Assembly (NCBI GenBank): GCA_930367215.1
Contig: OV884059.1
Coordinates: 53,290,957 to 53,354,956, forward strand
DNA length: 64,000 bases
From: Pollenia angustigena
Taxonomy: Eukaryota > Arthropoda > Insecta > Diptera > Polleniidae
Direction of reading: 5' to 3'
Shown: one piece after another, positions 11,074 through 21,949 of the stretch
Layout: each line of letters starts with the position of its first letter
Numbering within the stretch: position 1 is the first letter of the stretch
Notes under the pieces: model-generated
Databases searched by the model: none
What the model saw: only the letters and a program-made list of their open reading frames with translations
What the model was told of the DNA's origin: nothing
Made by a program: the position numbers and the translations under genes

Positions 11074-12200
11074 GATATATGAACGAAAAAAAATTCAAAC
11101 ATTTTTTTTTTAAGTTGTGCTTGTCATATTCAAAATGTCATAATTTCGCCGAATTAGCCGAATGTGTTGAGCTTATTTCTTCAATATCTCGAATACTACT
11201 TTACATACGAAGATGTTTTTTATTTCATTTTAAAGAGAATACTTAGAGCTCTGTCCGCTGTCTTCATTCCTTAAGGGGGCTCCCATACAAAATGTTCAAT
11301 ACTGACTAGAAATATATTGAAGAACTATTCCCATAACTGCCCCAGAGTCGCTCCTAGTGGTGTATAATGTAGGAACGACCTCAATTAGTTTTTTTCCACA
11401 TTTTCTAAAGACATACTTGCCCTTTGTCTCCACTTCTTAGGGGCTCCCATACAAATACATATGTTTTATGAAATTCTTAAATGAATTAAAATTTTCCATC
11501 TTTTGTGAATAAAATCAAAATCTGTTAACAGATTTTAATAATTTATGGCTTGTTTGGTTTGCAACTTCGTTTTTTATATGTATGTCTGAAAAATATAGAA
11601 GCATAGCTTCATTTTCCAAATTTTTAAAAATTTTGAAATCGTGCTAAAAAATTATTTTTTTTTTAAATTATGTCTCTAAAATGACTGCGCATTCGGTTTT
11701 TTTTTAGTAATTTCAACATCCTAAACCGATTTGGATTTCCGCGAATATATGTTGTGCAAACTCTTACATTTTCGAAATAACGGCATATCTTGAAAACAAG
11801 AGCTAACCTAAAAAAAAACGGTTAGTGCCACCGGATTCAGCGTGCACCAATTAAAACAGGTTAAAACGCCAGGTGCCCGGCTTGTATGTTTTTTGCAACT
11901 AGCACAGTGTGCTTATTGCTCAAAATTACAACATTTAATTTCTATTTTAAGATTATTTTTTAAAAGTTGCGAAAGAAAGATATTATATAAAAAAAAAATC
12001 AGCGAAATAAGAAAATAAGTTTTTGACTTAGTCCGTTTTTAAAATTTAGTATTTTGCAGATATTACATTTTATTTAAAATGACGTAAAAATCATTTTCGT
12101 ATGTAAAGTAGTTTTCGAGATATTGAAGAAATACGCTTAACACATTTGGCTAATTCCGCGAAATTAACATTTTGAGTAATTTTTTTTCGTTCATATATCG
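11074..12200. mobile_element. Element with long imperfect inverted termini
   Basis: The ends are inverted relative to each other: GATATATGAACGAAAAAAAA at 11074 against its inverse ending at 12200. Imperfect pairing continues inward for about 115-165 bp (GAAGAAATA, CGAGATATTGAAG, CATACGAA blocks). The interior is AT-rich and non-coding. Superfamily unknown; no target duplication identified. Confidence 0.5.
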
Positions 12201-12483
12201 TCGTTGCTCCGACAAAATCAGCTATGTGTTTTTTCAGGAGACCAAAAAACCGTTTTGAACAAATTTTAACATTGCTTTAAGTATTTCGTGAAATGAAACT
12301 CGACTTATTGGCCATTGGACAACTATAACAATTTTTTTTGAAAAACTACACAACTCATTTTATTGGAGCATCTTCTATATACATACATATATAAAAATAA
12401 GTTGCATTGTGTTAGTTATTGATGTTCTCTGAAATGCGTTTTGTTTCTGTAAAGTTCACGTGGAAGGTGACGTCAATACCACG
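12201..12483. other. AT-rich DNA, nothing recognised
   Basis: 283 bp between the 11074-12200 element and the hAT target duplication. No ORF, repeat or RNA feature could be supported. Confidence 0.3.
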
Positions 12484-12730
12484 GTTTTTATTAGTGTCCG
12501 ACCGAACGCACTTTTTGAGACCGAACCCGAACTTCGGTCAGTTTTCAAAAGTTCGGCAGCACCCGAACCCGAACTTTTTGTTAATAAATCTGAACAATTG
12601 CACTTTTTTAATGTATTTATTTAAAACAAAATAAAATTTCGGTAAATGATTACATTTACACTTCTGGATGGATGCAACATGAAAAGATAAATTGCACTTT
12701 ATAGCATTCAAAACAATTTTATAACTAAAC

Positions 12731-13551
12731 AAGTAAGAGTGCTATATTCGGCTGTGCCGAATCTTATATACCCTTCACCATTGTGGGAGCAGAATACAGA
12801 GCAACTAGACAAAAACTAAATAATTTTTACATATGTATACATACATATTTATAATACTTTAAACTTCATTATAAATTAAATTTAAAAAGCGAAAACTGGT
12901 AAATATTTTTTTAAAATCGTTTTTAGAACATAAAAAAAAATAAAAATTAAAAAAAAAAATTTTCTTTTAAAAAAACAAGATTCGAACCAGAGAACTCACA
13001 GTTTCTAACTTAACACACCCCCTAGACAACTAAACCATGAAGGAACGTTGTTTGAATATCATTAAAATGAAATATGGCCCGTTTAATGTTCACTGTGTTG
13101 AGTTGTAATTACTTTTGATGTTTTGGTTCACCACAATAGCAAAGTTGTAAACCATAAAACTTATTTCATTTGTGAACCGAAATATGGAAATATATTCACC
13201 AAAATAGTTTGTGGCATGTAAGTATGCGTGTTTGTTTTCTTTTATCTTTTTGGGGAGTTTTTAAGTAGCAAAAAAACACAAAAATTCCTAGTTTCGATTT
13301 GTTAAAATAATTTCGTTTATTATTTCGATGAAATAATAAAGAAGGATGATAACGAAAATCATATTGAGCATTATGCTAGTATATTAAACAAATGTGAAGG
13401 GGGGGAAGAGACGGACAATCGGATTTGAACTTCGCTTTTCATATGGACCCAGAACATATATACCTTATAGGGTGTAGGATCAATATTATGGAACATACAA
13501 ACGGAATGACAAAGTTATATATACCCTCTTACCTTCGGTGAAGGGTATAAA
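12731..13551. mobile_element. DINE-1/INE-1-like element, copy 1
   Basis: Opens with GAGTGCTATATTCGGCTGTG followed by ATATACCCTTCACC and closes with the imperfect hairpin TACCCTCTTACCTTCGGTGA. Near the end it carries ATATATACCTTATAGGGTGT, ACAGAC-type and ACGGAATGACAAAG sequence. This set, read on the opposite strand, resembles the INE-1/DINE-1 (Helentron) family of flies as I remember it. A tRNA-like stretch lies inside. Non-coding. Confidence 0.6.
12975..13040 (-). repeat. tRNA-like (SINE-type) sequence
   Basis: On the minus strand an A-box-like TGGTTTAGTTGTCTAGG (13037-13021) is followed about 35 bases later by a B-box-like GGTTCGAATC (12988-12979). The acceptor stem does not close, so this is read as a tRNA-derived repeat remnant, not a functional tRNA gene. 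Confidence 0.5.
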
Positions 13552-14288
13552 AAGACTAATTTTTGGGGATTCAGTATTTCGGTTATTACTCAGCCATTTT
13601 TTAGCCGATTTTGCAGATTTATATACCGACGCGTTAAAGAAGAAATTTACCATTTACTTTAGTTATAAAGCTTGGACTCGGGAAGATCTATGGTTCCCGA
13701 AAGTGGGTATTTAAAAAAAAAATTAATTTTGGTCATAACTTTTTTGTATCTGAACCGATTTTTCTGAGTTATTTATAAAATATGTAAAATTTCCGATATC
13801 TTAATATATAAGTCATATCCATAGGACATATGGCAGCCCTAAAATTTAGGTTTTCAAACAATTTTTAATTTTTTTTGTACGGGAGGTACCACGCCCACTT
13901 CTCCAATCCCGCCCACATTTTGTGGGATGGTGTGTATTGGCAACCTAAATGTGTGTGTATCTCTTGCCGTTCTCAAGATATGCAGAAATAGAAAAATACA
14001 ACAACAAGAAGGGATTTTTTGGACCGATCTGGCTGAATTTCAATAGCAAACTTAAACGGAGTATATGTGACATAAATATACATCAACCTAGTCCACATCA
14101 TTTCTGGGGTTTTCGGAAAACCCATTTCAACATACACGCGGACAGACGGACAACCGGATTTGAACTTCGCTTTTCATAAGGACCCAAAATATATATACTT
14201 TATAGGGTGTAGGATCAATATTGTGGAACATACAAACGGAATGACAAAGTTATATATACCCTCTTACCTTCGGTGAAGGGTATAAAAA
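13552..14288. mobile_element. DINE-1/INE-1-like element, copy 2
   Basis: Follows copy 1 directly. It carries ATTTTTGGGGATTCAGTATT, CATATGGCAGCCC, GACCGATCTGGCTGAATTTC and GACAGACGGACAACCGG, and ends with the same TTCGGTGAAGGGTATA hairpin. The 76-codon ORF inside shows no domain and is rejected as a gene. Confidence 0.6.
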
Positions 14289-15270
14289 GAGTAATTTTTG
14301 GGGATTCAGTATTTCGGTTATAACTCAGCCATTTTTTAGCCGATTTATATACCGACGCGTTAAAGAAGAAAATTACCATTTACTTTAGTTATAAAGCTTG
14401 GACTCGGGAAGATCTATGGTTCCCGAAAGTGGGTACTTAAAAAAAAAAATAATTTTGGTCATAACTTTTTTGTATCTGAACCGATTTTTCCGAGTTATTT
14501 ATAAAATATGTTCTACTTAAAATTTCCGATATTTTGACATATAAGTCATATCCATAGGACATATGGCAGCCCTAAAATTTAGGTTTTCAAACAATTTTTA
14601 ATTTTTTTTGTACGGGAGATACTGGCTGATCTGGCTGAATTTCAATAGCAAACTTAAACGGAGTATATGTGACATAAATATACACCAACCTAGTCCACAT
14701 CATTTCTGGGGTTTTCGGAAAACCCATTTCAACATACACACGGACAGACGGACAACCGGATTTGAACTTCGCTTTTCATAAGGACCCAGAATATATATAC
14801 TTTATAGGGTGTAGGATCAATATTGTGGAACATACAAACGGAATGACAAAGTTATATATAGTTAGCGAAAATGCAAAAGGACGTAACTAACAAAAATATA
14901 ATTTTACAGGAGAAGCAAAAAACTTTATTAAATGAAAACTATAAACATGTCAGAAAACATGCGTTAATGGGTCATCCATGGAATTTTTTAAACAGTTTTC
15001 AAAGGAAACCATTTTATTATATTTTGTTGAAAAAAAATGAGTAATTGCGTAGTTTCTCATTTATAACATAAACACACTTGTAGTTACGTCCCTTTGTTTT
15101 TTGTTAATAAAAGCGCAATTTTTGATCCCAGAAGTGTAAAATTTTGTGTAGACATGTAGTTCAATGACATTTATAATAATCAATCAAAAACACGATTTTG
15201 AATTTTTTGTTAGTTACGTCTTTTTGCATTTTAGCTAACGATATACTCTTACCTTCGGTGAAGGGTATAA
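14289..15270. mobile_element. DINE-1/INE-1-like element, copy 3, interrupted
   Basis: A third tandem copy, highly similar to copy 2 but missing an internal stretch after GTACGGGAG (about 14621). It is split at 14860 by the MITE at 14861-15239; the terminal hairpin resumes at 15241 and ends at about 15270. Confidence 0.6.
14861..15239. mobile_element. MITE with about 31-bp TIRs inside DINE copy 3
   Basis: The ends GTTAGCGAAAATGCAAAAGG and the inverse of CGTTAGCTAAAATGCAAAAA pair over about 31 bp, continuing with GACGTAACTAACAAAA. An internal copy of the GTTACGTCC word occurs near 15084. ATATA occurs on both sides, compatible with a short target duplication; the uninterrupted site is visible in copies 1 and 2. 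Confidence 0.75.
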
Positions 15271-15474
15271 AAATAATTAGTAATTGCTTTTTTTTAGACA
15301 AAAAATTAATAATAGAGTTCAAGTTTAAAACAGTATACAATAGGACTACAACTTTTTCACACTTTTTGCGAAAATCAAAAATGGCATAGTATAGTCGTGT
15401 AGAACATTAAAAGTTATTAATAAAAAATATGATAATTTTTTCGGATTGTTAAAAAGTTCACGCACACTGAAAGA

Positions 15475-16306
15475 ATTTTCTTCGCAATACCAATGAATTT
15501 TGACATTAATCCCATGAAAAATTGCATTAAAAAGGAACCTATGCAGTGCTTCGTTGGATCAATGAAACCTGTTTCATTAAAAGGATTTAGTGAAACATTG
15601 CATTAGATCTATGAATATTATTCATTGGATGAATTTTTTTTTATTTTTTTCCGTCTCTGGCGGGAATCGATCGCAACCTCGGTGCTGATAGACTTGCTTA
15701 CTACCAGCTAGCCTACCGGGGCAGTGTAGTTTTTGGATAAAAAAAAACTTGTTTTTTACTCAATTAAGAGCGTAAATATGAGATATGTCCATAACAACAA
15801 TAAAAACGTTGATTGAAAGTGGATTGAAAGTTTTTGTTTCATTACTATAATGACATTTTTAGTGTTATAATGAAAATTTAAATTTATGAAGGCAATTACT
15901 AAAATATGTTGCTTTTATAAAAAAAGTTTTGATTTCATAAATTTAATGGCATACATATAACATTAGATGTATGAAATTATTAAATCTAACATTTTTTAAT
16001 TAACAATTAAACATTTTTTTAAGGAAACTATAACTTTGTATTAATTTATGAATATATGTAGTTATGTTTGTATATTGTTTTTTATGTTCCCAATTAAAAT
16101 TTTTTGTTTAACTTGGACAAACTTAAGTTTTCATATATATAATGAAAATTTTTAACGTAATTACGAAATCTAATGAACCGATTTTAACGAAAATACTTCA
16201 TTATAACTATAAAATTCCATTTAGACAATGAAAATTTTCATTTATCCAAGGAAAATTTTTTTATGAAAATGATTCATTAAATATATGAAGCATTTTTCTT
16301 TCAGTG
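15475..16306. mobile_element. MITE with CACTGAAAGAA termini
   Basis: CACTGAAAGAA at 15475 and its inverse TTCTTTCAGTG ending at 16306 bound 832 bp of non-coding AT-rich sequence with many TTCATTA/TAATGAA words. A tRNA-like SINE piece lies inside (15640-15728). The target duplication is not clear. Confidence 0.55.
15640..15728 (-). repeat. tRNA-like SINE remnant
   Basis: Read on the minus strand: CCCCGGTAGGCTAGCTGGTA, then a diverged B-box region ending CCGCCAGAGACGG, followed by an A-rich tail (poly-T at 15638-15657 on plus). It is clearly related to the copy at 19309-19380. Confidence 0.55.
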
Positions 16307-17438
16307 CAGGGATCGGGTTGTAGTTTGAAAACAACCATTTTATCGCACGGAAATTTTAAAAATATTCACCTGATATTTGTATATATTAATATACGTATCA
16401 CTTAAATGCTATTTTGGAATTTATCCACTGCTTTAGATTTAAAAATTTTCGGTTTACAATTCATCGCGGTTCCAATTTTCATAGAAGGTTTTATAAATTT
16501 GCTTCCCTGCGTGAGTTTTTTTTCGCAAAACGACGGGAGACATTTCATGTCTAAAACATTCTGGGCACTATGCAAATAATTTGGATATAGTCCTAGTATA
16601 CATATTAGAACTCAAACCTCTACATTGTATTTTTTGAATTCGTTGGGGTGTATTTTCTCTGTGGCGTTTAATATTGCCGGTAGTTGTTTGCTTGGCAATG
16701 AACTCCCCATTGACATTTGTTTGGCGCAACATTTGCATTAACGCTTGCTAATTTCTTTTTTTTTTCAAAAAAACTCCAAAATAGATTGGATGACATTTTT
16801 ATCTGGAACAAAGTATACTATAAAGTTTGGTTTGTGGTTCTCCCAAAACTATAGAGTATCTTACCATTCGCAGAATATAAATAGAGAGTATTTTTTCCAA
16901 ATAAAATTTAACCGTTTTTTTTTTTTGTTGTATTTTTTACCGTCTTCTAAAAATTACACATATAAAGAAATTTTTATACACTTAGTCTAAATTCCCACAA
17001 TGCAAGTCTTATTAATAAACTTATCACATTTTCTTCTTTGAATCAGCTTCGGCGTTTTCACGAGTCAAGTCTTATTATTTATCTGTTATTCCATTTGTAT
17101 GAATGTATTTGTGCGTTTTGACATTTCACACACAAAAAATCACACAGGCTACGAAATTAACTTTGTACAACGAAATTAAATTCGAAAGATAATTGTCAAA
17201 ATAGACCTGTTGAAAATTACGAATGAGAAAACCAAACGCATATGACGAGTACAGCAAGCTGAGTACTCGTTTCTTTTCCCCTCGTCACTCTCGCCTACAA
17301 AGTAACAAGCTGATCAATGAGCCAATTTAGACTAGACCAGGCATTTCCAAAAATTTTTTGGTTCTGTATTAGTGAGTACCAGAGAGTAAAAAAATTGAGA
17401 GAATGCATTCATTTACAGCCGAAATGAAATGTTAGTAA
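16307..17438. other. No gene recognised
   Basis: Unassigned DNA inside the hAT. Two features stand out. AATTCCCACAATGCAAGTCT at 16990 begins a 24-bp arm inverted at 19974-19997. GCCAATTTAGACTAGACCA at 17321-17339 is a perfect inverted match to 19953-19971. The ORF at 16745-16990 is T-rich and without a domain. Confidence 0.4.
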
Positions 17439-17767
17439 TATATTTTATAAGTTGTATAACACAAAGGTACAAAATTAAAAATTTTTTGTGTTGATAAAAA
17501 ATTTGTAGCAATTCTTTACCAATTCAATGTCGCTGATTTTAAAACTGCACTTTTTTTTTATTCGGAAGCTTTTTGACTCTAAATCAGTTTCAAATATCTT
17601 ATCAAACAATTGTAAAAAAATTAAAGATTGCACGCAAATCACAGCTGATAGAAAAAAGTGCAGTTTTAAAATCAGCGATATTGAATTGGTAAAGAACTGC
17701 TACACATTTTCTAGCAACACAAAAAATGTTTAATTTTGTTCCCTTGTGTTATACAACTTATAAAATA
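17439..17767. mobile_element. Foldback MITE, arms of about 115 bp
   Basis: TATTTTATAAGTTGTATAAC at 17439 pairs with its inverse ending at 17767. The two arms stay about 90% complementary for roughly 115 bp, through TTCTTTACCAATTCAAT and GCTGATTTTAAAACTGCACT. The central loop is about 95 bp. The 68-codon ORF across it is a by-product. Confidence 0.8.
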
Positions 17768-19189
17768 AAATCTTCTAAATTTATACTTTCGTAATAGAAG
17801 AATGCTTTTCAAATGGGATGAACTTAATTTATTACGTTACTTGGAACAAATAAAATTTAAATCTGAAAAAATTTGTTCGCATAGTTAAGTAGTGCCGAAT
17901 AAAGAGAGGCACTTAAATGAATTTTTTTTTAGTTCAGGATAGAACTCGCCATTCAAATCTTTCCAGACCTCTACAATATTATTTTCGTCTGGAGCATTTA
18001 CTTCGCTTCGTAGTATGGTTAGTTCTGATTGAATATCAAATTCGTAGCTGCTTACATCGCAAATTCTTGAAACCTGCGTTGAAAATTATTGAAAAGTGTA
18101 TCAAATATTTCGGCATATTCATATCTTTTGTCGATTTCGAGATTTCTATAAACATGTGAAGTTTTTGGAAAATTGGAAAAATCACCAGTTTTAATTTGAT
18201 GCTACATATTAATCGTGTGATTATCATATACATACACATATATTCTATTTTTCCGGTAATTTAGCACAAATATTTAATTATTTAATATTTTAAATGGTTG
18301 TTTAACTTAATACTAATATACTTTCGTTGATGATACGTCTTTTTGTTTCTGAAAATTACAAATTAATATAAGGTTACACACACAACTTAGAATACAATAT
18401 TTTTTCCTTAATAATATATCGGTTAACGCATTTTTATTTGAAATATAAAAATTGCTTTTTAATCTCACATTATTACCATTTTACAAAGTTCTTTGCTTTG
18501 CATGTAAACTTATGAAATGTTCCATTATTCTACATTTAAGTCTTAAAATTTAAATAAAAATTGCATGCAAGGCATTGTTTGTTACTAAAAGCATTTTTGA
18601 CCGCACAATATTTTTTGAGTGTAAGCTGAAACAAAATAATATAGCATCCGCCAGACATGTACAATTGTCGAAGTCACATCGACGACTGAATTGAAGAGCA
18701 TAAAAATATGTGTTAGTAGTGGTGTACACAATTGTGCAAAGAAATGGAAATCCCTGGACTAGACTAATTTTTAGTCGGATTAACTTTTGTTCTTTCCAAA
18801 CTACACGGGATTAATTATTCTGGCATAAAATTGTATACGTACACGCAGCTTTGTATGTGTTAGTATTTTTTTATATTCATGTTTACACGACGGCGAACAA
18901 CTAACGATTAAAATCGCTCTGCAAAAAAAAAAACACTGAACCTGCCCTGTCGGAAACTGAGTTAACTTAAAATTAACTTTAAGCTAACTATTTCGCAACT
19001 AGGGCTAACTTACACTTGGATTACTTTTCAATGTAAACAACTAACTATTTTAACATTGCGATGTCCTAGGAAGTAGTCAATTGTCCGACTCTGCACTACT
19101 TTCAGTTAACTTAAAAGTTAACTTTTTGTAGCTACCCAGCAAAAACTTTATAAAAATATATAGTTACACAAAGTCAATAAAGTAAAAAT
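17768..19189. other. No gene recognised
   Basis: Unassigned AT-rich DNA within the hAT. CTGGACTAGACTAATTTTT at 18762-18780 is roughly inverse to AATTAGTCTAGT at 19725-19736, and CGATGTCCTAGGA (19058) also occurs at 8569. These hint at another eroded TIR element of about 1 kb. Confidence 0.3.
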
Positions 19190-19395
19190 TTTTTTATTTT
19201 TTTTTTAATTATTTTTTTTAAATTATTTCTTTTTATTATTTTTTTTTAATTTTTTTTTTATTTTTTCTTATTTCATTTTACTTTATTTTATTTTTTTTTT
19301 TTTTTTTGTCTCTGGTGGGATTCGAGCCCGCAACCTCGGTGCTACTAGACTAGCTCGCTACCAGCTAGTCTACCGGGGCATTGTAGTTTTTGTAT
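19190..19395 (-). repeat. tRNA-derived SINE with A-rich tail
   Basis: Minus strand: head GCCCCGGTAGACTAGCTGGT, a B-box-like GGGCTCGAATCC, then CCACCAGAGAC and a long A-rich tail (T-rich 19190-19308 on plus). Length and layout fit a short tRNA-class SINE. It is a better-preserved relative of 15640-15728; related tRNA-like pieces occur once per unit of the 5-kb array. Confidence 0.6.
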
Positions 19396-19736
19396 TGAAA
19401 AACTATGTTTTCTGACTATAATGACGTTTGCTTGTTAATCGACTTGGCTCTCTCTACTTAAAATATACAGTGTTTGTATACACTTTGGTTAATGTAAATT
19501 TTCCATTGCTTTGTTGTTGGCTTTAAGTTAGTCTATACAAGCTAACTTAAAGTTGGCTTTTTTTGTAGCTAGCTACTCATTTGACGGCAGGGTGTTTTTT
19601 CATAAGTGTGAGTGTATTGGTTTTGTTCTGCTAATGCGGGGTTGAAGCTGGATTAAAAAGTATGCCAACCAAAAACGACTCTCTTCACCTCTTTCGCCTA
19701 CAAACTGTCGTTTTCTGCCAGAACAATTAGTCTAGT

Positions 19737-19955
19737 CCAAGGTATATTTACACAAGGTAGACTCATTTGGGAGTGTAGATATGCTGCTCTATAAAAGGAA
19801 CCAAGTTGTCAAAATTGTCTTCATATAAAACAAAAACAATTTAACGCACACAAGTACAAATTTTTTCACGAAATTTGACGTTAAGGTACCAGGTAGGGGT
19901 AATCAGCTGACAAACGTATGGGCCAACGAGTTTATCTTGTGTAAATGTACCTTGG
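19737..19955. mobile_element. MITE, 219 bp, TCTAGT target duplication
   Basis: Termini CCAAGGTATATTTACACAAG and the inverse of CTTGTGTAAATGTACCTTGG. TCTAGT flanks both sides (19731-19736, 19956-19961). Complementarity extends about 33 bp with mismatches. Non-coding. Confidence 0.75.
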
Positions 19956-20011
19956 TCTAGTCTAAATTGGCACAATAAGACTTGCATTGTGGGAATTGGG
20001 ACCTACTTCGT

Positions 20012-20280
20012 GGCCACACGATCAAGTTTTGCCTTTCAATTTGCAATACACTCTCAGTTTTTTACTAACACACTCACACTTTTTAAATTGACCACGAGAT
20101 GGCTTTCAATTTTACCTTTCCATTTGTTTGGCAATTTACTTTCAATTTAACAGCTGAGTACAAGTTTGTATCTGTTGTTGTTGACATCTTGGAAGTAAAT
20201 TGCTTACAAATTGAGTGCAGCCTAAATTTTGACAAGCAGTATATGTAAAAGACTATCAAGAACAACTTGAACGTGTGGCC
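20012..20280. mobile_element. Short TIR element (GGCCACACG ends)
   Basis: GGCCACACGATCAAGTT at 20012-20028 is inverted at 20264-20280 with one mismatch. The interior is non-coding. The limits beyond the matched arms are uncertain. Confidence 0.5.
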
Positions 20281-20505
20281 GCAGGGTTAAGCATTTTATT
20301 TAGTCATCGCTGTATTTTTTCGTACTAGTAATCATAGAAAAAAATAGTTGTATTGTTTTCGTATTATTTTCATAAACAATGATGCCAAATTATAATAAAT
20401 AAAAAGTTCGATGTTCGGTAAAAATTTCGCCGAACACCGAACATTGACCGAACATAATTTTTTGCCGAACGCCGTAAGCGAACCCGAACGTTCGGTCGGA
20501 CACTA
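20281..20505. other. Right arm of the hAT-like element
   Basis: AT-rich, then a CG-richer end with alternating TTCGG and CCGAAC words, as in the left arm (12492-12590). No coding sequence. Confidence 0.6.
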
Positions 20506-20599
20506 GTTTTTATGTATTAACGGTCTTCAAATGTGTATTGATTCATGAGCTATAGCCATTTTAGTGTACACTGCATTCATTCCGAAACATGTATTTATA

Positions 20600-21322
20600 T
20601 TCCCATACAAATATCAACAAAATGCCCTCCATTTTAAACTCCTCCGAAACGGCTTGACCGATTTCTATGAAATTTTTAATGTGTATTTGTTAGGCATGAG
20701 AAATAGGTCGTAGAGTACATTTTATAATGCTAGAGGTCGCAAAATATTATAAAAGGGGTAAAAGCTCCCAATCCCCAATCTTCTAAACTAATCAACCGGT
20801 TTTCTTAAAATTTGGCATGCAGACAATGTAACATCTGAAAGAGAATAGGGTAAGAGGGCTTAAAGCTCCCCCTCCCTCCCAGGCAAATGGTGTTGCAGTT
20901 GGAAAGCACTATAGCCTTTAGTTTTTATTATTTAGGGCGTGAAATAGAGCAAAAGGGGTAAAAGCTCCCCCTTCCTCTATCTTCTAAACTAATCAACCCG
21001 TTTACTTAAAATTTGGCATGCATACACTGTAACATCGGAAAGAGGACATGGCATTAAAAAGAGATGTAAAAGCTCCGCCTCCCTATATCTTCTTAACTAA
21101 TCAATTAATTTTCTTGAAATTGGGTAGGCAAATAGTGTAACATCTGGAAAGAACTATAGCCTATAATTTTTACTTAAAATTTTGCTAGCAGACACTGTTA
21201 CATCTGAAAGAAATAAGTTATGTGTTAAAACGACGTTTGCCGGGCCAGCTAGTTTTTAATAATTATTTTTAATTTTTTTTTTACACATAGCTGTTTTAGT
21301 TTGAAGAAAGAATGAATATTTT
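20600..21322 (+). repeat. Direct repeat flanking the LOA LINE, left copy
   Basis: This covers the Helitron-like element plus 70 bp of following sequence (ending GAAAGAATGAATATTTT). The same segment stands at 32601-33287, immediately after the LINE 3' tail. The left copy has 33 bp not in the right copy (in the TTTAGGGCGTGAAATAGAGC region) and scattered substitutions. Confidence 0.85.
20601..21252 (+). mobile_element. Helitron-like element, family 2
   Basis: Begins TCCCATACAAATATCAAC and ends GTTTGCCGGGCCAGCTAG followed by T, giving a TC start and CTAG end. The interior is built from three to four degenerate repeats of about 110-130 bp, each with GGGGTAAAAGCTCC, CTAATCAAC and AAAATTTGGCATGCA words. 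Related, slightly shorter copies ending CAGATAG occur at 32602, 37575, 42145 and 47118. Non-coding. Confidence 0.6.
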
Positions 21323-21424
21323 CAGCGTCAGGGTAAAGCGCTGTTGTATGTTAGTTGCCTAGTCCACGCACGCCGTCACTGCGTGGTATGGTCCGTCTGA
21401 ACGAGCCTACTCGTGGGAACAAAA

Positions 21425-21949
21425 ATGAAACCCTTTTTACAAAAAACAAAAGAAAACCATAACAAGATAAATAAAAATAAAAACGAAACGGAAAATGAGG
21501 ACACGACGGACGAGAGTGACCAGGGTCAGTCGGACGTCACGGTCTCTGAGTCGGAGAGTACCCTCTTGACTGTTCATGAGAACATAATTGAGCAGGAGAG
21601 ACAGGTACTGACCGACCTGTATGTGGATAGTCTTCTGGTACTATCAAGTGACTCCTGTGGTGAAACCGGGGCTGCTCAGGGGTTAGAGAGGTTGACTCTG
21701 CTCTCCGACACGGAGCTTGATATTGATATATCAGCTCACAGTCAGACTGCAGAGCCTGCCACTCTCATCTGTGAGGCCAGGGGACATCACAGGGGCCACT
21801 CGGGAGAAGACTGTCCACAACTTGTTCGGCAGGACGCCGTGGAGGACGGGCCAAGCGCCCTCCACGAGATATTAAGAAATCCAGCCGAACGAAGGAGGAG
21901 AAGGCGCAGAACGCAACAAGGAGCTCTCTTGCATTTCTGGATAAAATGA
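21425..21949 (+). CDS. LOA-like LINE, short acidic first ORF
   Basis: A frame of 174 codons starting at the ATG at 21425 (an in-frame GTG lies 12 bases upstream). The middle is rich in Glu, Asp, Ser and Thr (TENEDTTDESDQGQSDVTVS), and the C-terminus turns basic (RRRRRRRTQQ). I recognise no domain. Its stop overlaps the ATG of the next frame in ATGA (21946-21949), a coupling arrangement common between LINE ORFs. It may be the N-terminal part of the gag protein, separated by an old frameshift, or a distinct leader protein. Composition is more G+C-rich than the flanking DNA, as in the rest of this LINE. Confidence 0.6.
   Translation: MKPFLQKTKENHNKINKNKNETENEDTTDESDQGQSDVTVSESESTLLTVHENIIEQERQVLTDLYVDSLLVLSSDSCGETGAAQGLERLTLLSDTELDIDISAHSQTAEPATLICEARGHHRGHSGEDCPQLVRQDAVEDGPSALHEILRNPAERRRRRRRTQQGALLHFWIK

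Larger units (their letters stand above)
12492..20505. mobile_element. hAT-like element, expanded by nested insertions
   Basis: Termini are TAGTGTCCGACCGAACG on the left and its exact inverse on the right. The flanking 8-mers GTTTTTAT at 12484-12491 and 20506-20513 are identical. An 8-bp target duplication plus a TAGNG-type terminus is diagnostic for hAT. Both arms are rich in CCGAAC/TTCGG words. The recognisable arms are about 240 bp (left) and 220 bp (right); the 7.5 kb between them is later insertions. No hAT transposase is seen, so this was probably a small non-autonomous element. Confidence 0.85.

Noticed and set aside
12979..13037. Functional tRNA gene.
   Set aside because: A and B boxes are recognisable but the acceptor stem does not pair and no clear anticodon arm can be drawn.
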